DNA of 33,899 bases. Origin: Lachnospiraceae bacterium UBA7179. Lineage in GTDB: Bacteria; Bacillota; Clostridia; Lachnospirales; Lachnospiraceae. This document shows positions 1 to 7,863 of the stretch, piece after piece. The position numbers and the translations under genes were made by a program. The notes under the pieces were generated by a model. That model was given only the letters and a program-made list of their open reading frames with translations, did not search any database and was not told the origin of the DNA. Within the stretch, counting starts at the first letter, position 1. Each line of letters starts with the position of its first letter. The stretch spans positions 1 to 33,899 of the forward strand of contig DKVL01000094.1 in assembly GCA_002491195.1 (NCBI GenBank), written 5' to 3'.

Positions 1-744
1 TTTAAAAGATTTTATATCTTGTATTTCATCAAAGAATCTATTATATGAATCCTCAATCTGTACCCTATCCTCTTTTGTAATGCTTCTCTCAATCAATGAA
101 CTTACTATTTTGTATGACTGTTGCTTATCACTTTCTGAAAATGTATCTCTTTCCGCATTTATAACACTTATATTGAAATTCTTTAATTTATCTTTATTGA
201 TCCCCTTGAAATTATTAACCGAATAAATTCTGTACTCATACTTTTCGACTGGAATCATAAAACTTTCTATCTTGTCTTGAAGAAAAAGACATTCCTCTAT
301 AAAATCCTTCAATTTTGCCGGAGCAAAAGAATATTCTACTTCAAAACATACTTCTTCATCCGTTAAATTAATCCAATCCTTCAACAATTGCTTTTGATAT
401 TCTGTCTTTGCATCTGTAAAGCTAATTCGTACTTTTACTATAGGAATTTTTTCATATACTGTTTTCATAAATTCATTATCATTCAGTTTTTTAGTTATTT
501 CATCTGTGTTATTTTTCAAATAATTTTGAAATACGTCAACAGAATCTTTATTTATGTCTGTGATGGATAAGGTACGAGAGCAATACATAAAACTATTATT
601 ATTTAATACTAATCGTATCGCATCCAAGAAGTTTGATTTTCCTGCATCATTTTCGCCAATAACAATTGCAAGCTTTTTTAAAGGTATATCTATACAATGG
701 AAATTACGAAAATTCTCTATATGAATATTTTTAATATACATCAT
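1..744 (-). CDS. OLD/RecF-type AAA ATPase, N-terminal part (runs off window)
   Basis: The frame is open from an ATG at 744 to the window edge (248 codons), so only the N-terminal part is seen. It begins with the SMC/RecF/OLD-type pattern: a short strand-rich start (YIKNIHIENFRNF), then a Walker A motif GENDAGKS near residue 30 and NFLDAI. GGAGG at 748-752 lies only 3 nt from the first ATG (744) but 6 nt from the second (741), so the second may be the true start. Proteins with this start are often OLD-family nucleases or anti-phage ATPases. The TOPRIM or partner domain that would decide between these lies outside the window. The neighbouring broken nuclease gene fits an accessory or defence-like stretch. 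ATPase is firm; the subfamily is not. Confidence 0.8.
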   Translation of the reverse strand, partial: MMYIKNIHIENFRNFHCIDIPLKKLAIVIGENDAGKSNFLDAIRLVLNNNSFMYCSRTLSITDINKDSVDVFQNYLKNNTDEITKKLNDNEFMKTVYEKIPIVKVRISFTDAKTEYQKQLLKDWINLTDEEVCFEVEYSFAPAKLKDFIEECLFLQDKIESFMIPVEKYEYRIYSVNNFKGINKDKLKNFNISVINAERDTFSESDKQQSYKIVSSLIERSITKEDRVQIEDSYNRFFDEIQDIKSFK

Positions 745-780
745 TATCCTCCAAGCTGAATCATCCGTTAATTATCATAT

Positions 781-795
781 TTGCCGCATCGGCAA
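781..795. other. small hairpin between genes
   Basis: Perfect 6-bp inverted repeat (TTGCCG/CGGCAA) with a 3-nt loop, just past the stop of the 90-residue gene. There is no clear U-tract, so it is at best a weak terminator or an mRNA 3' end structure. Confidence 0.3.
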
Positions 796-806
796 CCGCT
801 TTACAG

Positions 807-1079
807 TCAATCATACTGAATCCTCACTTTCTTTATTGGCGCTAAAAATTCTTGCGCGTTAAAATACAAATTTTCCAAAATTGGAATAAGATCAATATAT
901 TCTTCTTCATCATTCTGATTATGAGAATATTTTGCCATAACGACTAAATATCCATGATCCCATACTTTCACTTGTGTATATCTTTCCAGTGAGTAAGGAG
1001 CACGGAATCTTATAATATATTTGTCATATTTAAAAATTGTATATTTGTTCTCACTACTTAATATTGCTTCATCAGACAT
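807..1079 (-). CDS. small conserved hypothetical protein, DUF6061-like
   Basis: A 90-residue protein with no signal peptide or membrane segment. It starts at an ATG preceded by GGAAGGG about 6 nt upstream. The C-terminal half (EEEYIDLIPILENLYFNA, then FLAPIKKVRI) resembles a small family I recall as DUF6061, common in Lachnospiraceae and Ruminococcaceae, often in accessory regions. No catalytic motif is visible and I know of no function. It lies between the ATPase gene and the broken DUF1016 gene, all in the same direction. The family call is from memory of the pattern and is moderate. Confidence 0.6.
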   Translation of the reverse strand: MSDEAILSSENKYTIFKYDKYIIRFRAPYSLERYTQVKVWDHGYLVVMAKYSHNQNDEEEYIDLIPILENLYFNAQEFLAPIKKVRIQYD

Positions 1080-1133
1080 TTCTTACCCTTCCTTTCGCTG
1101 GGCACATTTTCTAAAGAGAGCATATGCTTGTGC

Positions 1134-1232
1134 TCAAAAAGAAAATGAAACACTTCTTTTACTATTGCATTGTGTATATGTGCAAATCCGCTGACACATA
1201 CAATGGTATAGTTTCTTTAATTCTTTTCTCAT
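1134..1232 (-). CDS. possible 32-residue Cys-containing small ORF
   Basis: An ATG at 1232 follows a good ribosome binding site (GGGAGG, about 10 nt upstream) and opens a 32-codon frame ending in TGA at 1134. The product is basic and has four Cys (HCMC, then ICTYTQC). I recognise no family. It may be a real small gene, a leader, or the fortuitous 5' end of a decayed gene. Only the ribosome binding site and the intact frame support it. Confidence 0.25.
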   Translation of the reverse strand: MRKELKKLYHCMCQRICTYTQCNSKRSVSFSF

Positions 1233-1287
1233 TCTTAATATTCCTCCCTTCAAAGATAGATAAAGTATGATAAACGATAATTTCAGA

Positions 1288-2125
1288 TCATTCATTGCCA
1301 CTTTCCTCCTCCAGCCACTCCATCAACTTTTCCTGAAGAAGCTTTTTATCTGGTAAATACAATTCGTATTTCGAAGCATAAATATTGCTGTCTCTTGGAA
1401 GTGTCAGTTCCACCATACTATCGCTCTTTTCATTGCAGAGCAATATCCCTATTGTTGGATTCTCGTCCTCGGATTTTTCATAACGGTCATAGTAATTCAC
1501 ATACATCTGCATCTGCCCAAGATCCTGATGTTTCAGTTTTCCTATTTTTAAATCAACAATCACAAAGCAGCGAAGCAGTCTGTTATACAAAACAAGATCT
1601 ACTTTGAAATGTTCTTCGTCAAAGGTAAATCGCACCTGTCTGCCGACAAAGGTAAACCCTTTTCCCATTTCCATCAGGAATTCCTGCAAATGGTCTATAA
1701 TCCTGCTTTCAAGTTCACTTTCGGAATATGCAGGCTTTTCTTCGAGACCTAAAAATTCTAAAATGTAGGGATCTTTTATCTTCCAGTTCCCACGGACGGA
1801 AGATTCTCAAATTGGCTAAACACTGTTTCGCCAATTTGATCTGCTACATATGTTTTGTAAAACTGACAGATATTTTTCAAATTACCAACAGAAAATCCCT
1901 TTCCAAATTTTTTTGTGAGATACTCTGACAAACCTTGCAACATCCTTTTACCATATTCCGCCCGAATTTTCCATTTTGTTCTTCTTCCACGATTGTTCTG
2001 CCGATTTCATAATAAGCATAAACCATTGTAATATTCACGGCTGTTTTCGCATTTTCCCGTGCAAGATTCAAGATTTGAGCAATATTTTCATAAAATATAT
2101 TCTCTGGTAGATCCTCTCCCATCAC
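1288..2125 (-). pseudogene. DUF1016 (YhcG-type) PDDEXK nuclease, frameshifted and internally deleted
   Basis: The N-terminal piece (2125 down to about 1945) matches DUF1016 N-terminal sequence (ARENAKTAVNITMVYAYYEIGRTIVEEE). Around 1941-1955 the frame shifts by one base and homology continues in another frame (LSEYLTKKFGKGFSVGNLKN, then FENLPSVGTGR). Near 1784-1792 it jumps into the C-terminal part (KDPYILEFLGLEE), which runs on to the nuclease domain (KVDLVLYNRLLRCFVIVDLK, then GQMQMYVNYYD). The roughly 70-80 residue segment normally between (SWSHY-like to the RDKE-like helix) is absent. The nuclease core with its D...D-x-K pattern remains readable from 1689 to 1288 but has no proper start. 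The family acts in DNA recombination or restriction-associated roles. I infer a dead gene; a sequencing error could explain the frameshift but not the deletion. Confidence 0.85.
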
Positions 2126-2238
2126 AATACCTTCCTTCTCGTTTTAGAACTATACGTTTCAAGAGTCTGCTCGAACAAGTTCCGACAAATACCTCTATCC
2201 AAATCAGCCTCTAATAAATTCTCTACTACATCAAACGC
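2125..2238 (-). pseudogene. 3' remnant of an unidentified gene upstream of the DUF1016 gene
   Basis: An open frame of about 37 codons (AFDVVENLLEADLDRGICRN and on) ends in a TGA that overlaps the ATG of the DUF1016 gene (TGATG), the usual form of a translationally coupled operon. A TAG lies directly upstream in the same frame, so only the 3' end of the older gene seems to remain. I do not recognise the family. Confidence 0.35.
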
Positions 2239-2447
2239 CTAATGTATTAATTATATTACAGATTGTTCCATTTTACAAATATGTCTTCGAGTTTAAACGA
2301 ATAATGCGTTACAGCCTTGCCAAGCTGCAACACTTATATAGCGTACTTTATTCAAAGTCATATTCCTTATTGACTTGAATACACAAATCACGTTATACCT
2401 GATACAATTTACTACACTTATGCCCTGATCCCAATGGAGGAATACCT
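2126..2447. other. intergenic region between divergent transcription units
   Basis: This 322-bp stretch holds the 37-codon remnant described above (to 2238), an AT-rich segment, and the promoter of the plus-strand gene at 2448. No other gene is seen. Confidence 0.6.
2351..2398 (+). promoter_or_regulatory. sigma-A type promoter with overlapping inverted repeat
   Basis: TTGACT (2370-2375) and TTATAC (2393-2398) are separated by exactly 17 nt. An imperfect inverted repeat (TTCAAAGTCA at 2351-2360, TTGACTTGAA at 2370-2379) covers the -35 box and could be a repressor operator. The promoter faces the gene at 2448. Confidence 0.6.
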
Positions 2448-3503
2448 ATGACAAAAAAGATTGAAAACCTAGTCTCTTTTCCTGTAGATGCACAGAGAAA
2501 CTCATTTTTTGGCGCCCTTTCATCCATTCTCCTGTACCGGAACGCTTTCACAGAAGACACCCCGTTATTCTGCGGAAAATACCAGCGCAGCTATATACGA
2601 TGCGGGAATTGTAAAACGGAATCTTTTATCAAGAAACATCACCTGCAGATATATCAATATTTGATTACAATAACAGGCTGCGCATATTTTTGGATCGATA
2701 AGGAAATTGGAAATTCGTACAACAAACAATACAGAGCAGACGAATTTTCAGAGACCGCTCTTGACCGGCTATCCTTAGCTTTATATGCATCTGGTTACCA
2801 CTATGAATCAATGGACAAAAATACAGAGGCCAACGTCCTATTTGATAGAATCAGGCAGTCTGTCGAGGTAGGACAGCCTGTCTTAATCAAATTAGGACTC
2901 GGCGATTCGTGGGCCGTGATAACAGGATACAGTGATGACAAATGTCTTCCATATTTAATGAAATCCCGCCATTCGCCACAGCTCAATAAGGATTGGTATC
3001 ATAAGCTCAGCAATATTGTATTCATAACAGATCACTATGATCGTACTATTTCCTTGTCCGAATCTCTCAAACATATGGTTTGTCACTTAAATACCAGCAG
3101 CCGGAATAAGCTGGAACAAAAGATATATCAAAAGCTGGAAACGGAACTGGATGGAAAAAAGCTTGGAATGTGGCTCAATAAAATGAATGGTCTTGCCATA
3201 GAAACCCGGTGGCACGCATCGGAATGTTATCGGAACACACTGGCACCTATGCTCGATAATGATCAATATAAAAAATATATTTTAAAAGCATCCGATCTAC
3301 ATCTCCATTTTCATGATCAGGCATGGCAGATCTGGACGCTCCTGGGTGTTTCGCCGCAAACTTACTATTGTCTGCCCCAAAACATCAATGAATTATTGGA
3401 TCACTCATCCACAAGAGCAGAGCTTAAATCTTTATTTCAGGAATTATTTGCCATAGACCGTCAAGTATCTCAATTACTACAGGAATGTTTATCCTTGCTA
3501 TAA
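2448..3503 (+). CDS. hypothetical protein, possibly BtrH-N/C39-peptidase-like
   Basis: A 351-residue soluble protein; GGAGG lies 7 nt before the ATG. Residues 10-30 (DAQRNSFFGALSSILLY) sit where BtrH-N and C39-like folds carry a Cys nucleophile (C-x-x-x-A-L-x-S-x-L type). The DSWAVITGYSD stretch near residue 155 resembles their H-x-x-V-x-x-G-Y block. Here the expected Cys is replaced by Asn-Ser and the His by Ser-Trp, so peptidase or acyltransfer activity is unlikely if the resemblance is real. The C-terminal half (residues 190-351) is mostly helical. BtrH-type proteins are often near peptide or secondary-metabolite genes, but no biosynthetic partners are seen here. It is transcribed alone, with a hairpin just after the stop. 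The function is unknown and the family link is weak. Confidence 0.55.
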   Translation: MTKKIENLVSFPVDAQRNSFFGALSSILLYRNAFTEDTPLFCGKYQRSYIRCGNCKTESFIKKHHLQIYQYLITITGCAYFWIDKEIGNSYNKQYRADEFSETALDRLSLALYASGYHYESMDKNTEANVLFDRIRQSVEVGQPVLIKLGLGDSWAVITGYSDDKCLPYLMKSRHSPQLNKDWYHKLSNIVFITDHYDRTISLSESLKHMVCHLNTSSRNKLEQKIYQKLETELDGKKLGMWLNKMNGLAIETRWHASECYRNTLAPMLDNDQYKKYILKASDLHLHFHDQAWQIWTLLGVSPQTYYCLPQNINELLDHSSTRAELKSLFQELFAIDRQVSQLLQECLSLL

Positions 3504-3516
3504 TCATATGTACACA

Positions 3517-3555
3517 AGGCTGCCGCACGGATCGTATCCGTAAGTGCGACAGCCT
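3517..3555. terminator. strong hairpin downstream of 2448-3503, possible terminator
   Basis: The left arm AGGCTGCCGCACGGAT pairs with ATCCGT...GTGCGACAGCCT around a 3-nt loop, with one mismatch and a 4-nt bulge. It lies between two convergent genes (stops at 3503 and 3616). Neither side has a clean T-run, so it may work as a weak bidirectional terminator or an mRNA end structure. Confidence 0.5.
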
Positions 3556-3615
3556 CATATATGCTCTATTCTATCTTAAATTATTCAGAGTATCATACCA
3601 CCGAAAGTCTGTCAA

Positions 3616-5481
3616 CTACGGGGTTCCTTTCTTCCCACGTTTCTCCTGGTACATTAACGCATCCGCCCTTTTTAGCAAATCTTCAAATTCTAAATCTTCC
3701 GTTTCGCTTGTAATGAATATGCCGAGACTTGCCGAGACGGTGTAGTGGTTTCCTGCCCTGCCATTATAGTCCTCGAGCCAGTTTTTCATCGTTTCCCGAA
3801 TCGCACCGACATCACAGTCTCCCTCCATGACAGCAAGCATCTCATCGCCTCCAAATCGAACGCATAACGCCTCCTTAGGACAACTGTTTTTCAACGCTTG
3901 TGCCACGATATAAATCGCATTATCCCCCGCCGCATGTCCGTAATGATCGTTGATTGCCTTAAGTCCGTCCAAATCCGCCAACACAACTGTGATGATGCCC
4001 TTCTCCTTGCGCACGCGCTTTGCCATGTTCTCAAACTCGCGGTTAAATCCAAGGCGGTTGTACAGCCCGGTCAGCGAGTCATGAATATAGATATGCTCAA
4101 TCTGTCTTGTCAGGTAGTTCTGGTAGCGCTTGTTGAGCAGTCCGCCAATCCCCATGTCAACAGCCGCCACAATCTGCGGAATCTTGGTGTAATCTGTGCT
4201 ATCACAGCTTTTATAGCAAAAACAGGCATATCCAAATGTCACATTCATGAAGTCAAGCTCCATAAATATTAGTGGATATCTCCGTTCCAAAAGTTCATCA
4301 AGATTTGGAATAATATCCTTTCGCGCAAATTTCTTCGGGACAAACGGCTTGGGTGCATCCGCATTATATAGTACATACATCTCATCGTCAAAGCAGTCCT
4401 GGTGAATCGTTATCGGGTTAATGGAATCATCCGTACACCACTGGTTCAGAAAACAGCACATATGATTCATGACGCGGTGTCCCATCATTCCCGGAGCCTC
4501 CTCGATTTGCCTGCATCCCTGCATATCTTCGGCAATCTGGGTCAGCATACGGTTATCGTCCTGATACCTGTAAAACCTGCTGTTCAGCTGACTCAGGTTC
4601 GCCAGTATGTCAATCTTTGAATCATATGTACATCCACAGGACTCGGAAACCATCAATTGTGGAAGTACATAATAATCCCCCTCCCGTACCTCTTTCTGAA
4701 TCAGATCACATACCGCATCTGCAAGCGCCCTGAAATCACAGCAGCTTGTCGTGATTCTCGGCTCTGTCAGATGTACTTCCTCAATTCCGTCAAAACCTGT
4801 TATAAGGATGTCCTCTGGTATGCGAAATCCATTTTTCCGCAAAACTGCCGCAACATTGATTGCCATAACGTCATTGGCGCAGATAATTGCTTCTGGCATA
4901 TCCCCGCTTTCAATCAGACGCAGGGTTGCCTTGATCGCGGGACGTGCCCAAAAATTTCCATAACTTACCATACGCTCTTTGTCAAATACAATCCCATATT
5001 CTTCCAGAATCCTGCCAAATACTTCAATACGTTCCTCAGAAAACCTCTCACCGCGGCTTCCCGCCATAATATGCAGCTTTCTGGGATGATGCACAGACAT
5101 CACATGCCGGACGATTTCCTCAAATCCTGCCTTATAATCAAACTGCACATTCGCACAGCCATCATACTGCCCGTCAACCACGATTACGGGCACATCCGCC
5201 GCTCTCGCACCTCTGATAATATGCTCTGTCACGGACCGGCTCTTTATTTTCTCATCCATAATAACGACCGCGTCAACAACAGAATAGTCGATCAGGTCAA
5301 AAACCAGTGTTTCCGAATCCCTGACATGATTGCCCCATCCCATATCGGTGCTCATGTGATAGAGAAAAATCCGATATCCAAGACCACAGAGCACCTCATT
5401 AAGCTCTGATATAAAGCAAATATTTGAGGCATCCTGTATCGCTGCCAGACAGACCGCTACAATCTTATAACCTTTATGCAT
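3616..5481 (-). CDS. LacI-type sugar-binding domain fused to GGDEF (putative diguanylate cyclase)
   Basis: The ATG at 5481 has AAGGAG 6 nt upstream and gives 621 residues; an upstream in-frame start at 5580 lacks a ribosome site. Residues 1-290 form a type I periplasmic-binding fold as in LacI/PurR effector domains (e.g. ICANDVMAINVAAVLRKNG, ITGFDGIEE), but there is no helix-turn-helix, signal peptide or membrane span, so it should be a cytosolic ligand sensor. A roughly 170-residue linker follows. A GGDEF domain starts at DSLTGLYNR (about 468) and has the metal-site Asp in VVLADLDGLK and the active loop GGDEM at 544-548. Phe is Met in the signature, but the G-G-D-E residues are kept, so cyclase activity is plausible. 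I see no RxxD inhibitory site. It is monocistronic, downstream of the sugar ABC operon's terminator. Sugar-controlled c-di-GMP synthesis is inferred. Confidence 0.85.
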   Translation of the reverse strand: MHKGYKIVAVCLAAIQDASNICFISELNEVLCGLGYRIFLYHMSTDMGWGNHVRDSETLVFDLIDYSVVDAVVIMDEKIKSRSVTEHIIRGARAADVPVIVVDGQYDGCANVQFDYKAGFEEIVRHVMSVHHPRKLHIMAGSRGERFSEERIEVFGRILEEYGIVFDKERMVSYGNFWARPAIKATLRLIESGDMPEAIICANDVMAINVAAVLRKNGFRIPEDILITGFDGIEEVHLTEPRITTSCCDFRALADAVCDLIQKEVREGDYYVLPQLMVSESCGCTYDSKIDILANLSQLNSRFYRYQDDNRMLTQIAEDMQGCRQIEEAPGMMGHRVMNHMCCFLNQWCTDDSINPITIHQDCFDDEMYVLYNADAPKPFVPKKFARKDIIPNLDELLERRYPLIFMELDFMNVTFGYACFCYKSCDSTDYTKIPQIVAAVDMGIGGLLNKRYQNYLTRQIEHIYIHDSLTGLYNRLGFNREFENMAKRVRKEKGIITVVLADLDGLKAINDHYGHAAGDNAIYIVAQALKNSCPKEALCVRFGGDEMLAVMEGDCDVGAIRETMKNWLEDYNGRAGNHYTVSASLGIFITSETEDLEFEDLLKRADALMYQEKRGKKGTP

Positions 5482-5587
5482 ACTTATCTCCTTATACTCT
5501 CTATCACCTGACAACAAACACCTGCCAGAGCCCGGAACCGCAGATTTCCAGATTGGTTTCTTTCCGTGTAATATTGCCAATCAGGCA

Positions 5588-5668
5588 TCAAATACAAGCC
5601 GAATTACCCTTCCTGACAAACCAGTCATTCATTGTCCCAATCAGCTTACCGTCAACATATAAAGATTT
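5588..5668 (-). pseudogene. possible 3' remnant of a lost gene
   Basis: A short coding-like frame (SLYVDGKLIGTMNDWFVRKG and a few more residues) ends in TGA at 5588, in the space between the HPr-like gene's terminator and the GGDEF gene. It has no start. I do not recognise the family; it may be a decayed gene end or chance. Confidence 0.2.
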
Positions 5669-5672
5669 TGAA

Positions 5673-5706
5673 AGAAGCCCCAACAACCGAAACGATTGGG
5701 GCTTCT
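5673..5706 (-). terminator. terminator of the sugar ABC operon
   Basis: A perfect 9-bp stem (AGAAGCCCC/GGGGCTTCT) with a 16-nt loop begins 5 nt past the stop of the HPr-like gene. The T-rich end (TTCTTTC) is short but acceptable. Confidence 0.75.
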
Positions 5707-5710
5707 ATCC

Positions 5711-5944
5711 TCATACCTGTATTTTATATTTATCGAGAACTGCCAGATCATCACTGCACTCACCATGTATGACAAGCTCCAGTGGTTTTGATAAATTCAG
5801 GCTGTATATTCCCAATATTGATTTGGCATCTATTACATACTTGCCTGATACCAGATCATAATCGTTTTCAAGTGGCATTACTTCCCTTACAAATTCTCTG
5901 ACTTCCTCTGTAGACCGCAATGCGATTGTCATTTTTCTTGTCAC
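5711..5944 (-). CDS. HPr-like phosphocarrier-fold protein lacking the active-site His
   Basis: A 77-residue protein. A GTG start at 5944 with GGAG 10 nt upstream is preferred; an ATG four codons in (5932) is the alternative. The middle (GKYVIDAKSILGIYSLNLSK) matches the Ser46 region of HPr, with the regulatory Ser at residue 42. The His15 region of HPr is replaced by a STEEVREFV-like helix without His. Such a protein cannot carry phosphate from enzyme I but could still be a target of HPr kinase, as in Bacillus Crh, which acts as a co-repressor with CcpA. It follows the second permease gene by 31 nt and ends the operon. A regulatory role tied to this sugar importer is inferred. The HPr fold is fairly sure; the function is not known. 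Confidence 0.8.
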   Translation of the reverse strand: MTRKMTIALRSTEEVREFVREVMPLENDYDLVSGKYVIDAKSILGIYSLNLSKPLELVIHGECSDDLAVLDKYKIQV

Positions 5945-5975
5945 GAAATAATCACTCCACTTTCAGCAAATTTTG

Positions 5976-6821
5976 TTATCCCTTGACGCCGCCAAGTGTA
6001 ACACCCGCGATAATATACTTTGAGAGAATCAGATATACTATAATAATCGGCACAATCGCCACCACAATCATCATGTATATTTTACCCATATCACGGTTCA
6101 TGTAATCGGCTCCACGAAGAAGTGCGATCAGGATTGGCACTGTCATTTTGTCCTTTGACTGAATCACAAGCGCAGGAACGAAGTAGTTGTTCCATGAACC
6201 TACGAATGAAAAGATTGCCTGCACCGCCATCGCCGGCTTCATAATCGGAAGGACGATCTGGTTAAACGTCCGAAACTCCATTGAACCGTCAATTCTCGCC
6301 GCCTCTACCAGCGAAAGCGGAAGCGACGACTGCAGATAACTAAACATAAAGTAGAATACAGCTGGCGACGCTATGGATGGAATAATCAGCGGAAGCAGGG
6401 AATCATACATTCCCATCTTGGTAATCAACCGCAGGAAACCCATCGCTGTCACCTGCGTCGGCATGACAAGGATTGCCATAATAAATGTAAATGCAGCTTT
6501 CTTTAACTTAAAATCATATGCATAGAGACCGTATGCAGTCAATGCCGAGAAATAAGTACATATCGCTGCCGAACTTCCGGAAACAATCAAACTGTTTAAG
6601 ATACCACGCATCATCGGAAAGGTTCCATCATTTGCCACGTTTCGTAAATTCTCCAGAAAATGTCCTCCGGGCAGCGCTGAAAACCCTCTCTGCAATTCTG
6701 AATGAGAACGTGTCGAATTGACAATCAGTATATAAAAGAAGAATAAACACATAAACGACAGAATGATGAGTACGATATGTGCGAAAATAGTCCGAAACTT
6801 ATTATAACCGTTTGATTTCAT
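5976..6821 (-). CDS. carbohydrate ABC transporter permease (MalG family)
   Basis: 281 residues from an ATG at 6821 with AGGAGAT 6-7 nt upstream; longer in-frame starts overlap the gene before it and are rejected. There are six predicted membrane segments, the first near residues 12-32. The EAA loop that docks on the ATPase is clear (VEAARIDGSMEFRTFNQIVL, then P). It pairs with the permease gene ending 4 nt upstream (6826) to form the membrane channel of a CUT1-type importer. There is no ATPase gene in the operon, so a shared MsmX/UgpC-like ATPase elsewhere is expected, as is common in Firmicutes. The substrate is inferred from context to be a beta-linked gluco-oligosaccharide. Confidence 0.93.
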   Translation of the reverse strand: MKSNGYNKFRTIFAHIVLIILSFMCLFFFYILIVNSTRSHSELQRGFSALPGGHFLENLRNVANDGTFPMMRGILNSLIVSGSSAAICTYFSALTAYGLYAYDFKLKKAAFTFIMAILVMPTQVTAMGFLRLITKMGMYDSLLPLIIPSIASPAVFYFMFSYLQSSLPLSLVEAARIDGSMEFRTFNQIVLPIMKPAMAVQAIFSFVGSWNNYFVPALVIQSKDKMTVPILIALLRGADYMNRDMGKIYMMIVVAIVPIIIVYLILSKYIIAGVTLGGVKG

Positions 6822-6825
6822 AACT

Positions 6826-7776
6826 TTATCTCCTTTCTGCCTTTTTTCTCTTCCGCGCAGCTGCCTTGGAACCATCATCGTCATTATCATTTGTGATACG
6901 GTATACGATAAAGCACAGGATACCGCTGACGATAAACAGGTAAACAGACAAAGCGCCCGCCATGCCATAGTTTTTACTCTTCAAGTGGTTGTTGAGGAAC
7001 ATGATCAGCGTTGTGGACGTGCGATCCGGACTTCCCTGACCATTTGTCAAAATCTGCGGTACATCAAACATCTGAAGGCCGCCGATAATGGCTGTGATCA
7101 ATGTGTATGCCAGAATCGGACGAATCATCGGAAGCGTTATGAGGAAAAACCGCTGTACACTGTTGCAGCCGTCAATCTCCGATGCCTCAAAGATATCTGG
7201 GCTGATCCCCATGATTGCCGCCATCAGCATGATCGTCGAATTGCCAAACCACATCAGGAAGTTCATCACACCGACTAATGACCTTGTTCCAAATGCAGTA
7301 CGCATAAAATCAATCGGCTCACTTGTAAGTCCTAACGATAACAGGATGGAATTGATGGGGCCCTTGTTCGAGAACAATGCAAAGAACAGCATTGCAAACG
7401 CAGACGCCATGATTAAGTTTGGCAGGTAGATCACAACCTTGAAAAACTGCTGCCCACGAATCTTTAACCTTACATCCACGAACCAGGATGCAAGCAGCAG
7501 TGCAATTACAATCTGTGGAATAAAGCCAATGATCCATAGTATCAATGTATTTGCTGCATATTTCAACATATCAGATTTGAGCAGACTGATATAATTATCC
7601 AATCCAACAAAATTGGGACCAATTTGCTTGAGTCCGGAACGATAATACTCAAAAAAACTGTATCGAATTGTATCGACTAACGGAATCAATGAAAAAATGA
7701 AGAAACTTACAAAAAACGGAAGAATAAAAATATATCCCCACTTTGAATAATTTACTTTTTTACGTTTTTGTTTCAT
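6826..7776 (-). CDS. carbohydrate ABC transporter permease (MalF family)
   Basis: 316 residues starting at an ATG after GGGGGATGATAGCTT. A first membrane segment near residues 14-35 is followed by the typical MalF/LacF start (PFFVSFFIFSLIPLVDTIRY), five more segments, and an EAA loop (EASEIDGCNSVQRFFLITLP). The C-terminus is a charged tail (KAAARKRKKAERR). It is the first of two permeases, 4 nt upstream of the MalG-type gene and 87 nt downstream of the binding-protein gene, with a stable hairpin in that gap. The CUT1 family assignment is firm; the substrate is not shown by the sequence. Confidence 0.93.
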   Translation of the reverse strand: MKQKRKKVNYSKWGYIFILPFFVSFFIFSLIPLVDTIRYSFFEYYRSGLKQIGPNFVGLDNYISLLKSDMLKYAANTLILWIIGFIPQIVIALLLASWFVDVRLKIRGQQFFKVVIYLPNLIMASAFAMLFFALFSNKGPINSILLSLGLTSEPIDFMRTAFGTRSLVGVMNFLMWFGNSTIMLMAAIMGISPDIFEASEIDGCNSVQRFFLITLPMIRPILAYTLITAIIGGLQMFDVPQILTNGQGSPDRTSTTLIMFLNNHLKSKNYGMAGALSVYLFIVSGILCFIVYRITNDNDDDGSKAAARKRKKAERR

Positions 7777-7802
7777 AAGCTATCATCCCCCTCTTTTTCA
7801 TA

Positions 7803-7826
7803 CTGCGGTGCACGAATGCACCGCAG
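7803..7826 (-). other. intercistronic hairpin with TTCG loop
   Basis: A perfect 10-bp stem (CTGCGGTGCA/TGCACCGCAG) with a UUCG tetraloop on the minus-strand RNA lies between the binding-protein gene and the permease genes. No T-run follows, so partial termination or protection of the upstream mRNA from 3' decay is more likely than full termination. This would give more binding protein than permease. Confidence 0.7.
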
Positions 7827-7863
7827 CCTGTAGTTTCTTAAGACTATTTTGTTTCGCGGTCAA

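Noticed and set aside
1..744. Gabija (GajA) defence protein.
   Set aside because: The visible part shows only the ATPase start; no TOPRIM domain or GajB helicase is in the window, so the specific system cannot be named.
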